DNA of 64,000 nt from Lophius americanus (Eukaryota; Chordata; Actinopteri; Lophiiformes; Lophiidae), in assembly GCA_037951165.1 (NCBI GenBank), contig JBBDHG010000008.1, positions 9,803,501 through 9,867,500 of the forward strand, read 5' to 3'. The position numbers and the translations under genes were made by a program. A model generated the notes under the pieces. It ran no database searches, was not told the origin of the DNA, and worked only from the letters and a program-made list of their open reading frames with translations. Of the stretch, positions 1 to 12,830 are shown piece by piece; position 1 is the first letter of the stretch; every line of letters starts with the position of its first letter.

Positions 1-1514
1 ATTCAATATCTCACATGATATATTTTTATATCATTATGGTGCTCTGTAATGCAATGTGATGTGTTGCCATGTGCAATGTTTCATAAAGCTATGCAAATTG
101 TTGTTTTACAACATTACAACATTAAGAAACATGATTTTGGAGTATCTGACTGGACTCATCTTCCTCAACATTAAATTTGCAATGTAACTGAAGTTAATCA
201 TCAAATACTCAAATTTGAAAGGCAGAATTCAGCAAAAGTTTCATATTTCTTGAAAGAAATAATTCTTTCAAGAAAGAATTGGTGTCAAATTATTTTTGTT
301 CCTGCCAAGGTTAATGTGCTCTGTGATCAACTCAGCTGAAGAAAAACAAAGACCGACTGTGGACAAAAAGAAGCAGTACAAGAGGTCAAAGGTGACAAAA
401 ACAGAAATCACACAGTCACATGCTGAAAGCGCTGGGTCACATGTGGTCCTCCTGATGTACCCCTTGCACACACAGAGTGCCCACACACAGACTCTTAGAC
501 CACGTAAATAAACTCTTTGTTCTCCAAAAGCATTTTTGATGAAGTCCTGGTTATACACAAGGCTTTATTTTGAAATCGTCAATGCGGTTATGAGTTGGGA
601 ATGTCTCAGTATGTTAATACCCACCATCCCTTGTTACTGAAGCCTTCTGTCACAACATTCATTATGTCTTCTTCGCCCTGCATTAATCTCTCCTTTCTCT
701 CATAATACTTTTTTTTTTATTGGAGTAGATTCCAATCGTCTTTATAAAAAGAGCTGGACGACAAAGAAATGTTATATTTTCATTATCATTTTCCACTGTA
801 CGATATTTGACTAAAGTTCTTCTGGTTGACTATTCATCTCCCGTACAAGAGAATTTGTGAGTCCTTGATAACAAGTGTATCATTTCAATCGTTGCTGGTT
901 GTCTCGTTCTAATTGACAAGAAAGGAGGACGTAAGCTGCATTCGTGACACATCGGAAACCGGGATAATACAAGCTCCAATAACCAAACAATTATGTTGCA
1001 CATCTATTTTTTGCACATCTATTTTTAAGGGGAATGAGTTGATCAAATCTTGTGTCAGGAATTTCTGCCTTCCACTTATCTGTAGTCGAGTTGTGGTAGA
1101 AGCAGGATAAGCAGGGCATTCCACATGCCCTTCAGTCAGCAACATTTTTCTGCTCATTTTGGGGAACCCTGAGGCATTAATCCCAGGCCAGAGGAGAAAT
1201 AGAATACCTCATGTGACTTTTGGGTCTAATCCAGGGTCTCCTTCCAGCTGCATGTGTCTGGAAAACCTCCAAAGGGATGCAAACTAGAATATTTGAATAT
1301 GAAATCTTCAATGAATCAGCTAAAAAGAAGTTGCAACATTTTGCTTGGGTTAGGAAGACTGAGGTCTCAATCTAGAGCCAAATACGGGAAAGGAGGTCAT
1401 GACCAAGTGTCTGGTGGTTGGGACTTTTGCTCCGTGAGACAACAACCACAGAGATAGGCATTGGGGCCGGGGGCAATGCATGACAGGTGGCAAATAATGC
1501 AGGGGACCTGGGTC

Positions 1515-1557
1515 TTTGGTATCCCAGATCCAATCTGATCCAATCTGGGATACCAAA
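1515..1557. repeat. Perfect 15-bp inverted repeat
   Basis: Left arm 1515-1529 (TTTGGTATCCCAGAT) is the exact reverse complement of 1543-1557, with a 13-base spacer. It abuts the LTR-like sequence at 1559. Confidence 0.85.
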
Positions 1558-1558
1558 T

Positions 1559-1920
1559 TGTGAAAAATATGTCACAAAGACATATCTTTCCGTAAATTTT
1601 GGTGAAAATCCTGTCTTTCGATCATTTGAGGACAAGGAATAAACTCAATGAGTCTCAGTTGTCTTATGTAGATATATGGGTTTATTACAGACAGATCGGT
1701 TATAACAGAGACCATCCTGGAACGATCGGGTACGAGTCTCATCCCAGAATCCTACCATCAGATTCAGCAGGATCATAATATGCTTACAATGTCAGCCAAT
1801 CTACAAGGTCAGGCTATCTTCTCCTTCAGACAGATCAAAGCAGTCATCATTCATCAGACATTACATGTGGAAAGACTTGGAAACAAGTAGGTCAAAGATA
1901 GTAGTTTCACTTCCCTCACA
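1559..1920 (-). mobile_element. Solo-LTR-like sequence
   Basis: Read on the minus strand the segment begins TGTGAGGGAAG and ends TTTTTCACA, so it has the TG...CA ends and short inverted TGTGA/TCACA termini of an LTR. It contains AATAAACCC as a possible poly(A) signal. Directly beyond its 3' end comes ATTTGGTATCCCAG, which resembles a primer binding site position. No second LTR, target-site duplication or gag/pol frame was seen, so this is at best a remnant. Confidence 0.4.
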
Positions 1921-3754
1921 GTCGGGTTGGATTCTTTTTCTGATAAACTCAATTCAATGTGATTTACTACAATATGACAACATGGCACCGTTGGTTGGGT
2001 TACTGGTGACAGTAATACTAAAAAAGCTTATTTGAACAAGTAATTTATGATTATATGTGACACGTTTGCATTATTTATAGATTACTAAAGTTGCAGCAGT
2101 TATGGTTTTTACAAAAGCCTTTCAGAAACTAACACTGGCCCGACTCGTCTCCTTGAGCTTTAGTGTTTTGATCTTGATTAACTATTAATGTGGACAACCA
2201 TCCGGGCTCCCAGGTCGCTTCCTTGAACACAGCATTAATACTAATTGAGAAATAGACCTAGATGATGAATTATCCCCTTCTGCAAATTCCTACAATACAT
2301 TTCGCACACACCATACTGGAAGGGGAATCACTGGTGTGTCCAAACAACTATAAACACAGCCGCCGTTATTATGGATATAAGATCTTTATGGCTTTTCTTT
2401 TTCAGGAAGCCACTTTTAAAGACCTCCCGCTTCTTCTTGAACACATCACGACTGGAGAAGGAGCTCTGGAAAAATAACTTCACCCATGTGGATTTCGAAC
2501 AGAACACAGACACGCAGACCTGGTTGGAGGCTGAAAATCACCCACAGCACAGCAGTAACAACTCGAACCATGACAACCGTTTGCAGGAGTGTGCGTTTCA
2601 GTCTGTGTGTGTGTGTTAAAGTTGGGGGTATTTAGGGAGTATTGAGCAAGGGCAATAGTCATGACAGACAGAGAGGTTTTGATGGTTCTGGTTATTTGAC
2701 AGCAAGTTTTACCATCATACAGCTAAGAAACATCATATTGACTATTTATGCTTGTGGCTGCGTCTAACAACCAAAGATTTGGACTTATATTTGCAACTTG
2801 GACTCCAGTTGGACAAACATCGCACATACAGGAAGTTGAATCTTTAATTAAGACTTGTACAAAGTCTCGCGCCTTAAGTGGAGAGTCGAGGATTGGTACT
2901 TATGAATAATTTGTAGTTTGCACATCAATAAGGAAACGTCCAGCTGAATGTCCCTCCCTCCCTTATTATCATAACGGACCTGATGCCTGTGGCGGTGGGC
3001 GCTGTAGTGGCAACATTTGTGTGACTGAAACATTTGCACTAATACAATTCTACAATATCACCCAAAAATACAGGGAAAAATTGCTTAACTGTTAATTGTT
3101 AGCTTAACTTGGACATATTTTTGTTTGCTGAATAGGAGAGCGAGAGATTGGATACTTCATATGAATTTCTAGCTGGTGTTTTCTATTTGGTCTTCCTCTT
3201 ACTGGACCATTATTTTATCTGTGGGATCCCCCTTTTCCCTACATGCCTCACACAGTACCGAGTGTTTAAAGAGTGATTGATACTGGGTGATTCTGTCCTG
3301 CGTTCTCTATGCTTCCTCTCATCACATGGTGAGTTTCCTTTTCCCCCTGTACTGCTCCTAGCTGTTCTGTTGTATATGCAACTGTCATCTGAGCTTTCTC
3401 ACAGCGGTAAACTTTCTTCATTCCTATTCTTCAAAGAGAATGTTAAATATTCTTCTGTGCTGCACAACTGGGGAGCAGATTGAGTTCTGTGATGCACTGC
3501 CATGCTTGACAGAGTGGCAGGGCAAGATTTCATATTGCATTGCAAAAGACCATTTAGAGTGATCATATACCAAGAACCTTTTCGATGCTAATTCTGGATG
3601 CTCTAATCTCATTAGGTGAAGCGGTACATGTTAAGTGTTATAAACAGAAAAGATGGCCTGCAGCAGATTAAAGAACACAACCATGAAACATGAAATTGCA
3701 GATGGATTTGTCCTTCAATAGCTGGAGACCAGACATAGACAGCTGTCTAGACTT

Positions 3755-4255
3755 GGTAATGGACAATGACTCTACCTGAAAGACTTGAGACTATACAATG
3801 ACTCTAATTGAAATACTTGATACTAGACGACGGCTCTAACTGAAAGACTTGAGACTTGATTTGAAGTCTAACAGAAAGACTTCAGAATGGTCTTCATGTC
3901 TAACTGAAAGACTTGAGACTTGACATGAACTATAGCTGAAAGACTTGAGTCTTGACAGAGATTCTAGCTCAAAGATGTGGGGCTTTACTCTAATTCTAGC
4001 TCAAAGTGGAGAGCTGATCTTGAGTCCAGATCAAGGACTAGAGACTTGCTCAGAGTTGAGACTCGACAAGAACTCTAGCTCTCTAGCTCAATAACTGCAG
4101 ACTTGACTTGAAGTAAAAATGAAATAATTGAGACTTGGTTTAGCTTCTAGTTAAAACGCTTGAAACAAAGTTGAGATCCTGACTTAAATTTCCAAACAAG
4201 GACTTGAAACTCGACTTGGACTCAAGATAAAGTCTTAAGACCAGACTTGGACTCT
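3755..4255. repeat. Diverged minisatellite, CTGAAAGACTTGAGACTTGA-type
   Basis: Roughly 30-40 bp units recur about a dozen times, each with variants of CTGAAAGACTTGAGACTTG followed by a GACTCTAA-like piece. Clearest copies are near 3778, 3839, 3903 and 3937, decaying toward 4255. Non-coding. Confidence 0.75.
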
Positions 4256-5972
4256 TTCCCAGAACTTCCTCTGATGTTCCTTCAAAATAAAAGGCCTTCT
4301 TGGAGAGGACACAACTAAACACCTATAGTGGAGCCTGGTTCTGTGTTTCGATGGACACAAAATCATTTTGTCTCAATTATAAGTGTGAAACTGTTATTAG
4401 GTGAGATATAACATCCATTATAACCACACACAGACACACAAATACCTGAGTATTTTTAAATCCTCACAGATCTTAAGGATGAGAGTATCCAACTACATTT
4501 CTATTATTCTTGTTTGAATTATTATTATTTTTTGTTTCAATTATTGGGACACTGACTATAAAATACAAACTTCACTGATTAATCATTTAGTCCATCAGCT
4601 TTCAGACACCAACAACTTATTGAATATCTTTGGTTCAAGCTTCTTATATGTGAAAATCCGTTGATTTTATCCAATTATAAACTGAACTTCATCAAGCTAT
4701 GAACCCTACAATTGGAGATTTCACCTGGGGCACTATAGTCACTAAAAGTGACATGAAAAAATGTCAGGGCGGTCGCTAATGAGGGCTAATGACTAGCTAG
4801 CTGTGGAAAAATCCTTATTGTTCGAATTCCTTCTATATTGCACCATTACAAAGAACAACTATCACAATTGTAAACAGAAAATAGAAAAATGTAATAGCAG
4901 GCGACATGCTATTTGTAAAGACTAAGAGTTATATTTGAATGTATTATTTGAGAGTTATGCCTATCATCGCAGAATATAGTTAGTCCATCTTTCATTACTG
5001 TCTGACTTCCTGTTTTTGTGTCTCTTCGCTCGAAGTCCATTGGTCTCTAAAGGATCAGTTCACACTAAAATTAAATTGACATATTTTTCCTCCTACCTGG
5101 ACGGCTATTAATACATTTTGATCGTTACTCCACCAACTAGAGATAGAGGAGGTAAACACCTGTCCTTATTTTTCTTTTAAATCCACAGCAATGTCTCTTT
5201 CCAGAAATCAAGACCCAGTTCTTCAAGATAATGCACAGACCCTGTTTCCAGCAGTTTCAAATAGGAACCATTTTATTCCTGTTTCCCTGCAGACGAATCT
5301 GAAGTTCAAGCATGTGGATGTGGTTGTATGCTGTGGATTATCTCTTCATTCTGGAAAGAGACAAATGTATTTTTAGCGCTTTGAGCACATAGATCAAAGC
5401 TGCATCCAGTTCCACTACATTAGAAAGAGGGCAGACAACTCTGCAGATGATATCTCGAAAACTCTAGCCAAAACAATCCGGATGGATAAAAAGCACTGCA
5501 TGTAACAGGAATGATATTTGTTTTGATGTTTACATGAATGGCCACTTCAGAAACTCCTCATAAGTATATACTTTAGTTACATCCTCCAAATGGCTCAGCT
5601 ATTTCCTAATACAAGTTCCCTACTTTGCTTTTATCAAACAAAGCAGAGGAAATATAATCTGCTAATCTGACCACTTGAGCAGACACAAACATGGTGTCGT
5701 CTGTACCCGACAAGCTTCTGCTTCAATATTTGATGAGTTTACCTGCTTTCATTCTCTTCCACACAACCATTATTACATTTCTACTTGTCGATTTGGGTTT
5801 TTCTGTTAGCTGTTTAAAGCCGAAAGCCGAAGGAATTAAAGTCTCTCACACACAAACGCACGCCGACACAAACACACACTCAGTTTGAAGTTATAACCAG
5901 AGTGATTGACAGCTCAAACAGCAGCTTCCATAACGCAGTTCACAGTTAATCTGGAGCTCGTATTACACAGAA

Positions 5973-6053
5973 GCACACACGTATGCACACACACACACAC
6001 GCACACACACACACACACACACACGCACACAAACACACACACACACACACACA
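5973..6053. repeat. (CA)n microsatellite
   Basis: Nearly uninterrupted CA dinucleotides on the plus strand with a few GCAC and AAAC interruptions. Confidence 0.95.
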
Positions 6054-6140
6054 GAGGGTCTCAGTTTTCCTGGTATTGACCAGGCTGTGAGTGGATGGAA
6101 GAGAGATCAGAATGAGGTGAAGATTAAAGTGCATGTAATT

Positions 6141-6171
<31 letters not shown>

Positions 6172-6174
6172 GAT
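6141..6174. repeat. (GA)n microsatellite
   Basis: AG repeats ending in GATAGAGAGATA; followed by purine-rich sequence to about 6260. Confidence 0.9.
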
Positions 6175-6537
6175 AAATGAAAAGGAAATATTGAAAGAAA
6201 AAGGGGGGAGGAGAGAAAAAGAAAAGTGATCACTGAATAACAACAAAGGAAGGAGGAGAGAAGCGAAGGCAGAGGGATCAATACCCTATCCATCTCTGTC
6301 AGGGAGAGAAGCCTCCCCTCTTCTTCTCTGGTTTCCTGACCAGAAAAACGATCCAATACAGCCCCTTTTCCAGCACACGGAAACACTCAGCAGGGTTGGA
6401 GCCGAAGAAGCTCACAAATCTTTTTTAGCTTTTTCATTATAGAAACATTCAACTTGCACCATCTCATGTTTCACCAACGATTGTTTCCCACAGTTTGGAC
6501 AACAAATTTAACAAATTTAAACATTATGTCATCCTAA

Positions 6538-6725
6538 CCCGACCACACAGGGGTCACAAGCTAGTGTTCTTCTAGCGCCAGTCCCTAACCCGGATAAATG
6601 TGGAGGGTTGTGTGAGGCAAGGCATATGACGTGAAACCTTTGTCAAAACAAAATGCGGAACGAGATGATCCGCTGTGGCGAACCCTGAGGGGGAGAGTCG
6701 AAAGAAGACGAAGAACAATCATTAT
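6538..6725 (+). mobile_element. Dispersed retroelement 3' fragment
   Basis: Contains CCCGGATAAATGTGGAGGG, then GATCCGCTGTGGCGAACCC and a GAAAGAAGACGAAGAA tail. This string of motifs resembles a high-copy repeat I know from fish genomes that ends in a GAA-rich tail. Family assignment needs a repeat library. Confidence 0.55.
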
Positions 6726-7025
6726 ATCATTAACAACCTATATTGACAATATTTTGTATCATTCCAAATGTGTTCATGTTATTCCTGTTTTCCACCAGCT
6801 CAGTCTTGTTAATGGGATATTTATAGTTGGGGACCATCAATGTTAGGTATTGACAATCCTGTCCTGCTTTAGGCTGTGGCAATAACTGCATTAACAGAAT
6901 ATTGTACTCATGACACACCAATAAGAGGCGGAACTCATTGCTGCTTCCTCTCACAGTCCAAAAAGTTACGACTGACGCAGGATTTGGTGCACTGGTGCCA
7001 GTGGTACCACCTCTAGATCAACGCG

Positions 7026-7026
<1 letters not shown>

Positions 7027-7068
<42 letters not shown>

Positions 7069-7072
7069 ACAC
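7027..7072. repeat. (CA)n microsatellite
   Basis: Pure CA run with one AAAC interruption, directly at the 5' breakpoint of the adjacent non-LTR element. Confidence 0.95.
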
Positions 7073-7074
7073 CG

Positions 7075-7442
7075 GTGAATATCCAGGGAATGGACATTGA
7101 GATGGATACATCTTACAAGTACCTTGGTGTTCACCTGAACAACAAATTGGACTGGACTCACAACTCCACGGCACTTTATGACGGGAGGAAACTGGACAAA
7201 CTAATCCAGCCAGCTCGGTCCTGAGATGTCCTCTGGACCCAGTGCAGGAGGTGGGAGACAGGAGAATGATGGCCAAGCTGTCATCTCTCCGGGACAAAAC
7301 CTCCCACCCGATGCAGGACACCCCAAGTGAAGGAGCGGTATCTCCAGCCTTTCCTTCCTGCAGCAGTCCGACTCTACAACCAGCACAGCTAGTAACACAA
7401 ACACACACACGCACACACACACGCACCCACACACACACACAC

Positions 7443-7474
<32 letters not shown>

Positions 7475-7814
7475 GCCTCACTTGCATTTTACACTATGGG
7501 GCAGTGTAATATTCAACATTACCACATTTCAAATTGCACATTTAATTTAAGTCAATGAATATTGCCACTTGTTTATTTCTTAGTGTATATATAGTTATTT
7601 TATATATTTCTTATTGTATTATTGTATGGTGCAATATTTCTATTATATTTCTACTATTGTATATTGTACTATAGTATACATTTTTTAGTTTAATATACTA
7701 TTTTAGTATATTGTAATATTTCTAGTATATATTGCTGTGTGTGCGCTCTTTACCGCTATAACCCTAAAATTTCCCCGTTGTGGGACTAATAAAGGTTTTT
7801 CTTATCTTATCTTA
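7075..7814 (+). mobile_element. 5'-truncated non-LTR retrotransposon (L2/CR1-like)
   Basis: From 7075 the frame reads VNIQGMDIEMDTSYKYLGVH then LNNKLDW, a C-terminal reverse-transcriptase signature of L2/CR1/Rex-type LINEs, and stops at about 7224. The next part, EVGDRRMMAKLSSLRDKTSH, is in another frame, followed in a further frame by KERYLQPFLPAAVRLYN, so the ORF is broken by frameshifts and deletions. A (CA)n array follows at 7395-7473, then an AT-rich 3' UTR and the terminal motif GTTGTGGGACTAATAAAGG with a TCTTATCTTATCTTA tail. Dead copy, 5' truncated at the (CA)n at 7072. Confidence 0.8.
7395..7473. repeat. (CA)n microsatellite within LINE 3' region
   Basis: CA repeats with GCAC and CCAC interruptions lying just after the reverse-transcriptase remnant. 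Confidence 0.95.
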
Positions 7815-7829
7815 ATAGGCCTGTAAGGG

Positions 7830-7945
7830 TAAATATGAGCGTGAATAGTTATCTGTCTATATGTGTGGCCCTGTGATGAACTTGCAGATTGTCCAGGGTG
7901 TACATGTCCCCTCACCCAATGTCAGCTGGAAATGGGCTCCAAAAA
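7830..7945 (+). mobile_element. SINE/LINE-tail-like fragment
   Basis: CCCTGTGATGAACTTGCAGA then TGTCCAGGGTGTAC and CCCAATGTCAGCTGG match the order of motifs in a common fish dispersed repeat; a second tail copy sits at 12735. Truncated here. Confidence 0.5.
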
Positions 7946-8437
7946 GCCCGATTTTGTAGAGTTTATAAAAAGCGGGAAATAATCCCCAAATTTCTTTTTT
8001 TATCTATATCTACTCCAAACATTGTCGTTACATGCTCATTTCCCAGACCTTCCATCAATCATCAAATTCTGTCGGGTCTTTTATGCGTTAAAGATGGAAA
8101 TGGTGAGAATGGGCCAATAACAAAATGTTAACAAAAAAGAAAAAAACTCCTGCATTTGCGCCTTTATCCAGTTCTACTTCAAAGCGTAGTGTCTCGCTTC
8201 AACCTTTCTACCAGATTTCAAGAAACTCCATCTTTTTGTGTAATCCTAATTGCTAATGCTAATGCTAATTAGCAGACAACGCAACCAAAAAAAAAAAACA
8301 GATATTGGAGAAAACCCCTAGCCTCCTTGGCGGAGATAACCACACAACTACATGGATCGGCTCTGTGCAGCAGAGCAAAATGCTGCCCCAGAGGAACGTA
8401 AAAGCAAGGTTATTACAGCTACACAATGCCAAGCAAT

Positions 8438-8492
8438 TGTGTGTGTGTGTGTGTGTGTGTGTGTGAGTGCGTGTGTGCGTGTGTGCGTGTGT
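8438..8492. repeat. (GT)n microsatellite
   Basis: GT repeats with GAGTGC and GTGC interruptions toward the right end. Confidence 0.95.
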
Positions 8493-9804
8493 CTATATGA
8501 GTGACAGGGGGGCAAGACCAAGCATGTTTACTTACAGGCTGGATGAGGCTGATGCTGTCATCTAATCGATATGGACCTTGTCTAAGTGTATGTGTGTTTG
8601 TGAAAGAGCGTCAAGTCCTGTCAAGTCAGTGTATATTTATAGAACGCCAAACCCAACAAAAGTCATATCCTGGCTCTTTATTAAAGAGCAAGTGTTGACT
8701 GTACTCTTTAGTTAACAGAGACCCGATATTCCCCTGCAAGCAAGAATTTAACAACAATGGTAAGGAAGACCTCGGAGCAGATCCCGGCTCTGGGTGGGCG
8801 GCCGGCTGCCTTGACCAGCAACAACAATAATAACAGCCACAATAATAACACAATGTATTAATGGGAGAGAGCGTGAACTGAAGGTGATACTGTACGAAAA
8901 AACATCACACTAGATGCTAGATGCTAGATGCAGTATCGTGCTTTGCCAGCATTATTTATTGAGTGTAAATAAATATATGTGGTGTAAAGAAGGGTCATAG
9001 TTGTAGCAACATCGTGCGATCTCTCTCTCCCCATCTTTCTGTATAAAAAGGGGTTACAGATAGCCTTTCTCACCTGCTGCACTCACTCCCTACGCACTTT
9101 CCTTCCTTTCGCATGTCCTCTCAGAGGTTCCGTCACATTAAGTGTTATCAAAAACCAATCGCCCAGTGAAAGCGGGCTGGGAGACCTCCCTTCAGTGGGT
9201 ATACACTTTGTAAACAACACATTAACATCGCTAATGTGTTGCTCGTTTGAGCGTGAAATGTTGTATATTTAGAGAGTGCTGCAAAAACAAAAGAGCATAC
9301 AAACGTCAAAGTGAAAAAGAAGATTCTAACAAGAAGATGCTTCTTGTCCTGGAACAATGTATAAAAAGATTATTTTGTCCCAAACCTGAAAAGTCAAACT
9401 CAGATATTTCGAAGGCTTCAAATCTCTTTTAAAAACCCACCATCACTTCTGTGGACAAATCATTTTGGTGCTGGCCAAAGCTCACAGAACAGTGGAATAT
9501 TTGAATAAAATTTTTTGATTAACTGATGCTGGAGCTAGAATTGGATTTGATTTTTATGAAGAAGTATTTTCTTATCTTATCATCTAACGGTAGAATACCG
9601 TATTATTTTGCAAAGAAATTTCCCCCACTCCACTTTCATTAAATTCTATAGATCAAATTGGGCTGAATAATGAAGTCTAGCTTAAAAGGTGCTGACCTAT
9701 GACCTCACCGCTGTTAATGTTTCATCACTGCTGCGGTCTAAGAGGCATGAATAAATCAAACGCACCTTCAATAGCCAAACTAATTCCCCCTGAGCGCTAC
9801 ACAC

Positions 9805-9807
9805 AAC

Positions 9808-9838
<31 letters not shown>
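9805..9838. repeat. (CA)n microsatellite
   Basis: CA run with one GCAC interruption. Confidence 0.9.
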
Positions 9839-9839
<1 letters not shown>

Positions 9840-10080
9840 CTTGGATAACTGCCACGAGAATCAATGGTGATTCTACAGCAGAAACATGCCTTTGTCTGAA
9901 GAGGAGCATGATGGGAGTGACAGCACAACCAGGACAGAGAGGTGTGTGGGTGTGTGTGTTTGTGAAAACATCAGGAAGATGGATGAGTCCAATCTTTGTC
10001 TTATTTCCTCTGGAATTTTTGTCAAACCGCTTAAAACCACTTATATGCAGCCTTAAACAAGTTCAAGACTTAAAGGCTTT

Positions 10081-10122
10081 TGAAGATCTTTATAAGATCT
10101 TTATAAGATCTTCATAAGATCT
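10081..10122. repeat. Short tandem repeat, AAGATCTTTAT unit
   Basis: Three to four copies of an 11-12 base unit containing AAGATCTT, a BglII-like palindrome. Confidence 0.8.
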
Positions 10123-12734
10123 ATTTTCACATCCATACAGACAAAAAAAAACATGACAAATATGAAGTAACATTGAATCAATTTATTAAAAGAGCGTCGG
10201 TTGGTTTTATAAAAATATAAAAATATAAAAACCAAAGTTCCCCAGAATAAATCCAGTCTTTCCTCGCACTAAGGCCGTAGGGGATGTAAAATTTGAGAAT
10301 GATCAATGCAATTTTTCTTATGTGAGGCACAAGAAAAGTTTAGGCTTTGACGACGATTTAAAGAAAGGGGACTTTCTTTAAATCCAACCTTGAAGGCACT
10401 GAAACCTATCAGCTGATACTTATCATCTCAATGACACAAACTGTGGATATCCGGATATCTTTCTGTCCCATTCTTAGAATATCAGCGTTCACGTGTCTTT
10501 ACCTGTGTTCTCTTCCAAAGGGAAACTGGAGCGAGGGAACATGAAGTAAACAGATGACCGCGCTGCACATGCCAGTCTGGACCTGCCTCTCTGACTGAAG
10601 TTCACAATAATTTAGTGTGTGTGTTCAAGTGATCACGGTTGTTTAACGTGTAAGTACTAGGAGGGGGATTAGAATCTGCTGTGTGAACACACACACGGGT
10701 GAGTAGATGAAACTCTACAAGCAAATCTGTCCTGCAAAAACAAAAACATGGAATGATGTCTCACAACTCTACTCCAGAGTGCTGCTGCGGCCACATGGAG
10801 TATCAGAAAGCTGTAAAATATCCCATTTCCCCTCAGAACTTCAGCCAAAAGTACTTAAAATAAGCAAATTGAAAGTACTCGTTAAGACGAGTGGTAACCC
10901 TCCGAGTGTTGAATGACGAACGGTGGATTCAACGTTTTGTGCAATATTATTAAATAGATTTTTCTGGCTCTTTTGCACCTTTGTTATTCCAAATACCAGT
11001 GTAATTGCAACCTCAGCATGTTTAATCAGCCACACAACTCAAGGCCCTGCATGTAAGCGCTCTACTACTGGAATAATGGAGCGTATTAAAGAGAGAAGAT
11101 GAAGTGATTGTTATGGAAAATCATAGTAACTACAGCTGTAAAACTAGAATGGCACTCCGGAGAGCGCAAACCTCTGAACAATCTCACACACATATGCTTA
11201 GCTCTTAGAGCACGGCGGCTGAAGACAGATAAAAACCTATTTTGATCCGTAGATGTCATATTTACCTATAAGGATGAACCCCTTGAGATATATCCTCTCA
11301 TCATTCAGAAAAAGCTGGACCACTGTCCGTCCAATCACTGTCATCTAATCAGCCGAACCCATTAATCCAACAGGAACCATCAATTTTCCGCTTGGATTTA
11401 TTGATTATTTTCTGCATAAATGGGGAAAATGTCTTAGACCACCCTCACCTCTCCAACAATATTTAAAATAATGTTCATCTCAAAAATGTGTGCTATGTCA
11501 ATAAATGCCTTTAAATAGTGGATTTGTTTCTTTATCCAAATCCACCTCAGAATTTAAATGGTTATTTCCTGGTCTATATCTCATCTTTCATCCATGTTCA
11601 ATAGAGATTTAATGTAATACTGTAAAAAAAAAAAAAGAGGCTAGATCACAAATATGCGCCCAGACCAAACAGTCCATTTTAATTAAATTGGGCCATATTT
11701 CAAATTCCAAGCCTAAAAAAAGCCGTCCACATCATAACTGTCTAACTATTATTCCTGTTTGGACTGTATTTGAAAAAGGGGCCAAGAAACATAATTAATG
11801 GAAAAACATATTTTTCCATGATGGAAGTAATAATAATAATAATAATACATTTAATTTATAATGAATGTAAGAAGAAAAAAAAAAAAGCATGAAATAATCA
11901 AGATTCTCCTCTGCGGTGTATTTTTAATGAGGAACGGCATAAAGAAGTAATTTAAGCTATCGTTATTAATTATACATCTGAGGATACGTTTAATCTTTTA
12001 AATTTGGAAATTCTATTTTGTGTTATGCCCTAGAAACTCTCATCTGAGACAAATTCCAATCACGGAATGAAAAAACTAAGTTCACCTTGCAAACAAAGAA
12101 AAAAGCAAAAAGTGGTTCCTTTACTATCCTAAATATCTAACTTGTTCTTATTCTTATATTATTTTGTGTAGAAGGGGGAAACATATTGATCTCCTTTAGA
12201 AAGGAGGCCAACCTCCAGAATGAGTAAAATGCGTAACCCTAGAAACCGAAACTATAAGAAAACAGAACCCCTATAAAGCAGAAAGCAGAATTTCAGTCCA
12301 AGTTTGTTAAGTGTTGCGGATTTTGTGAAAGAACATAAAATGGTTTTTGAATTACTCCTCAGAAAGGAAACATGAGTTTATCTCCTCACATCATCAGTTG
12401 TGGGGAACGATAACTAAATGACATAAAACCAAATATCTTGATACTGATGACTTTGATGCCTCATAGTGATAACAAAGAATAAATAGGCTTTTACTGTGGT
12501 CTTGGCAGCAGAGGTACATCTACGAAAAAAGCCCCCCCTCTCCTGCGTTGTTCAAGCAATCCTCCTGAGTGATCTCCTCAAATTAAATGTGACGCATTAA
12601 TTATGTATTAATTATTAATTTCCAAGAAGTTATATGCACTAAGATTAGATTAGATTATTGTTCTGATAATTATTCAAGAAATATATATATTTTTTTTTCA
12701 ATATTCAATTACTGGTGGTGACTTGACTTAGTGT

Positions 12735-12830
12735 TATTGCCTCTCGCCCCATGTCAGCTGGGATAGGCTCCAGCCCCCCCCCGCCGTGACCCTTAACAGG
12801 TTAGGGGTAAAAGAAAATGAATGAATGAAT
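12735..12830 (+). mobile_element. SINE/LINE-tail-like fragment with (GAAT)n tail
   Basis: CATGTCAGCTGGGATAGGCT followed by CCAGCCCCC, CCGTGACCC, GGTTAGGGGTA and a GAATGAATGAATG tail. This is the terminal module of a widespread fish repeat, here sense on the plus strand. Confidence 0.6.

Noticed and set aside
5946..6386. 146-codon minus-strand ORF rich in Cys/Val and Ser/Leu
   Set aside because: It is the translation of the (CA)n and (GA)n tracts; similar VCVCVC frames at 7013-7474, 15011-15281 and 23151-23523 were rejected for the same reason.
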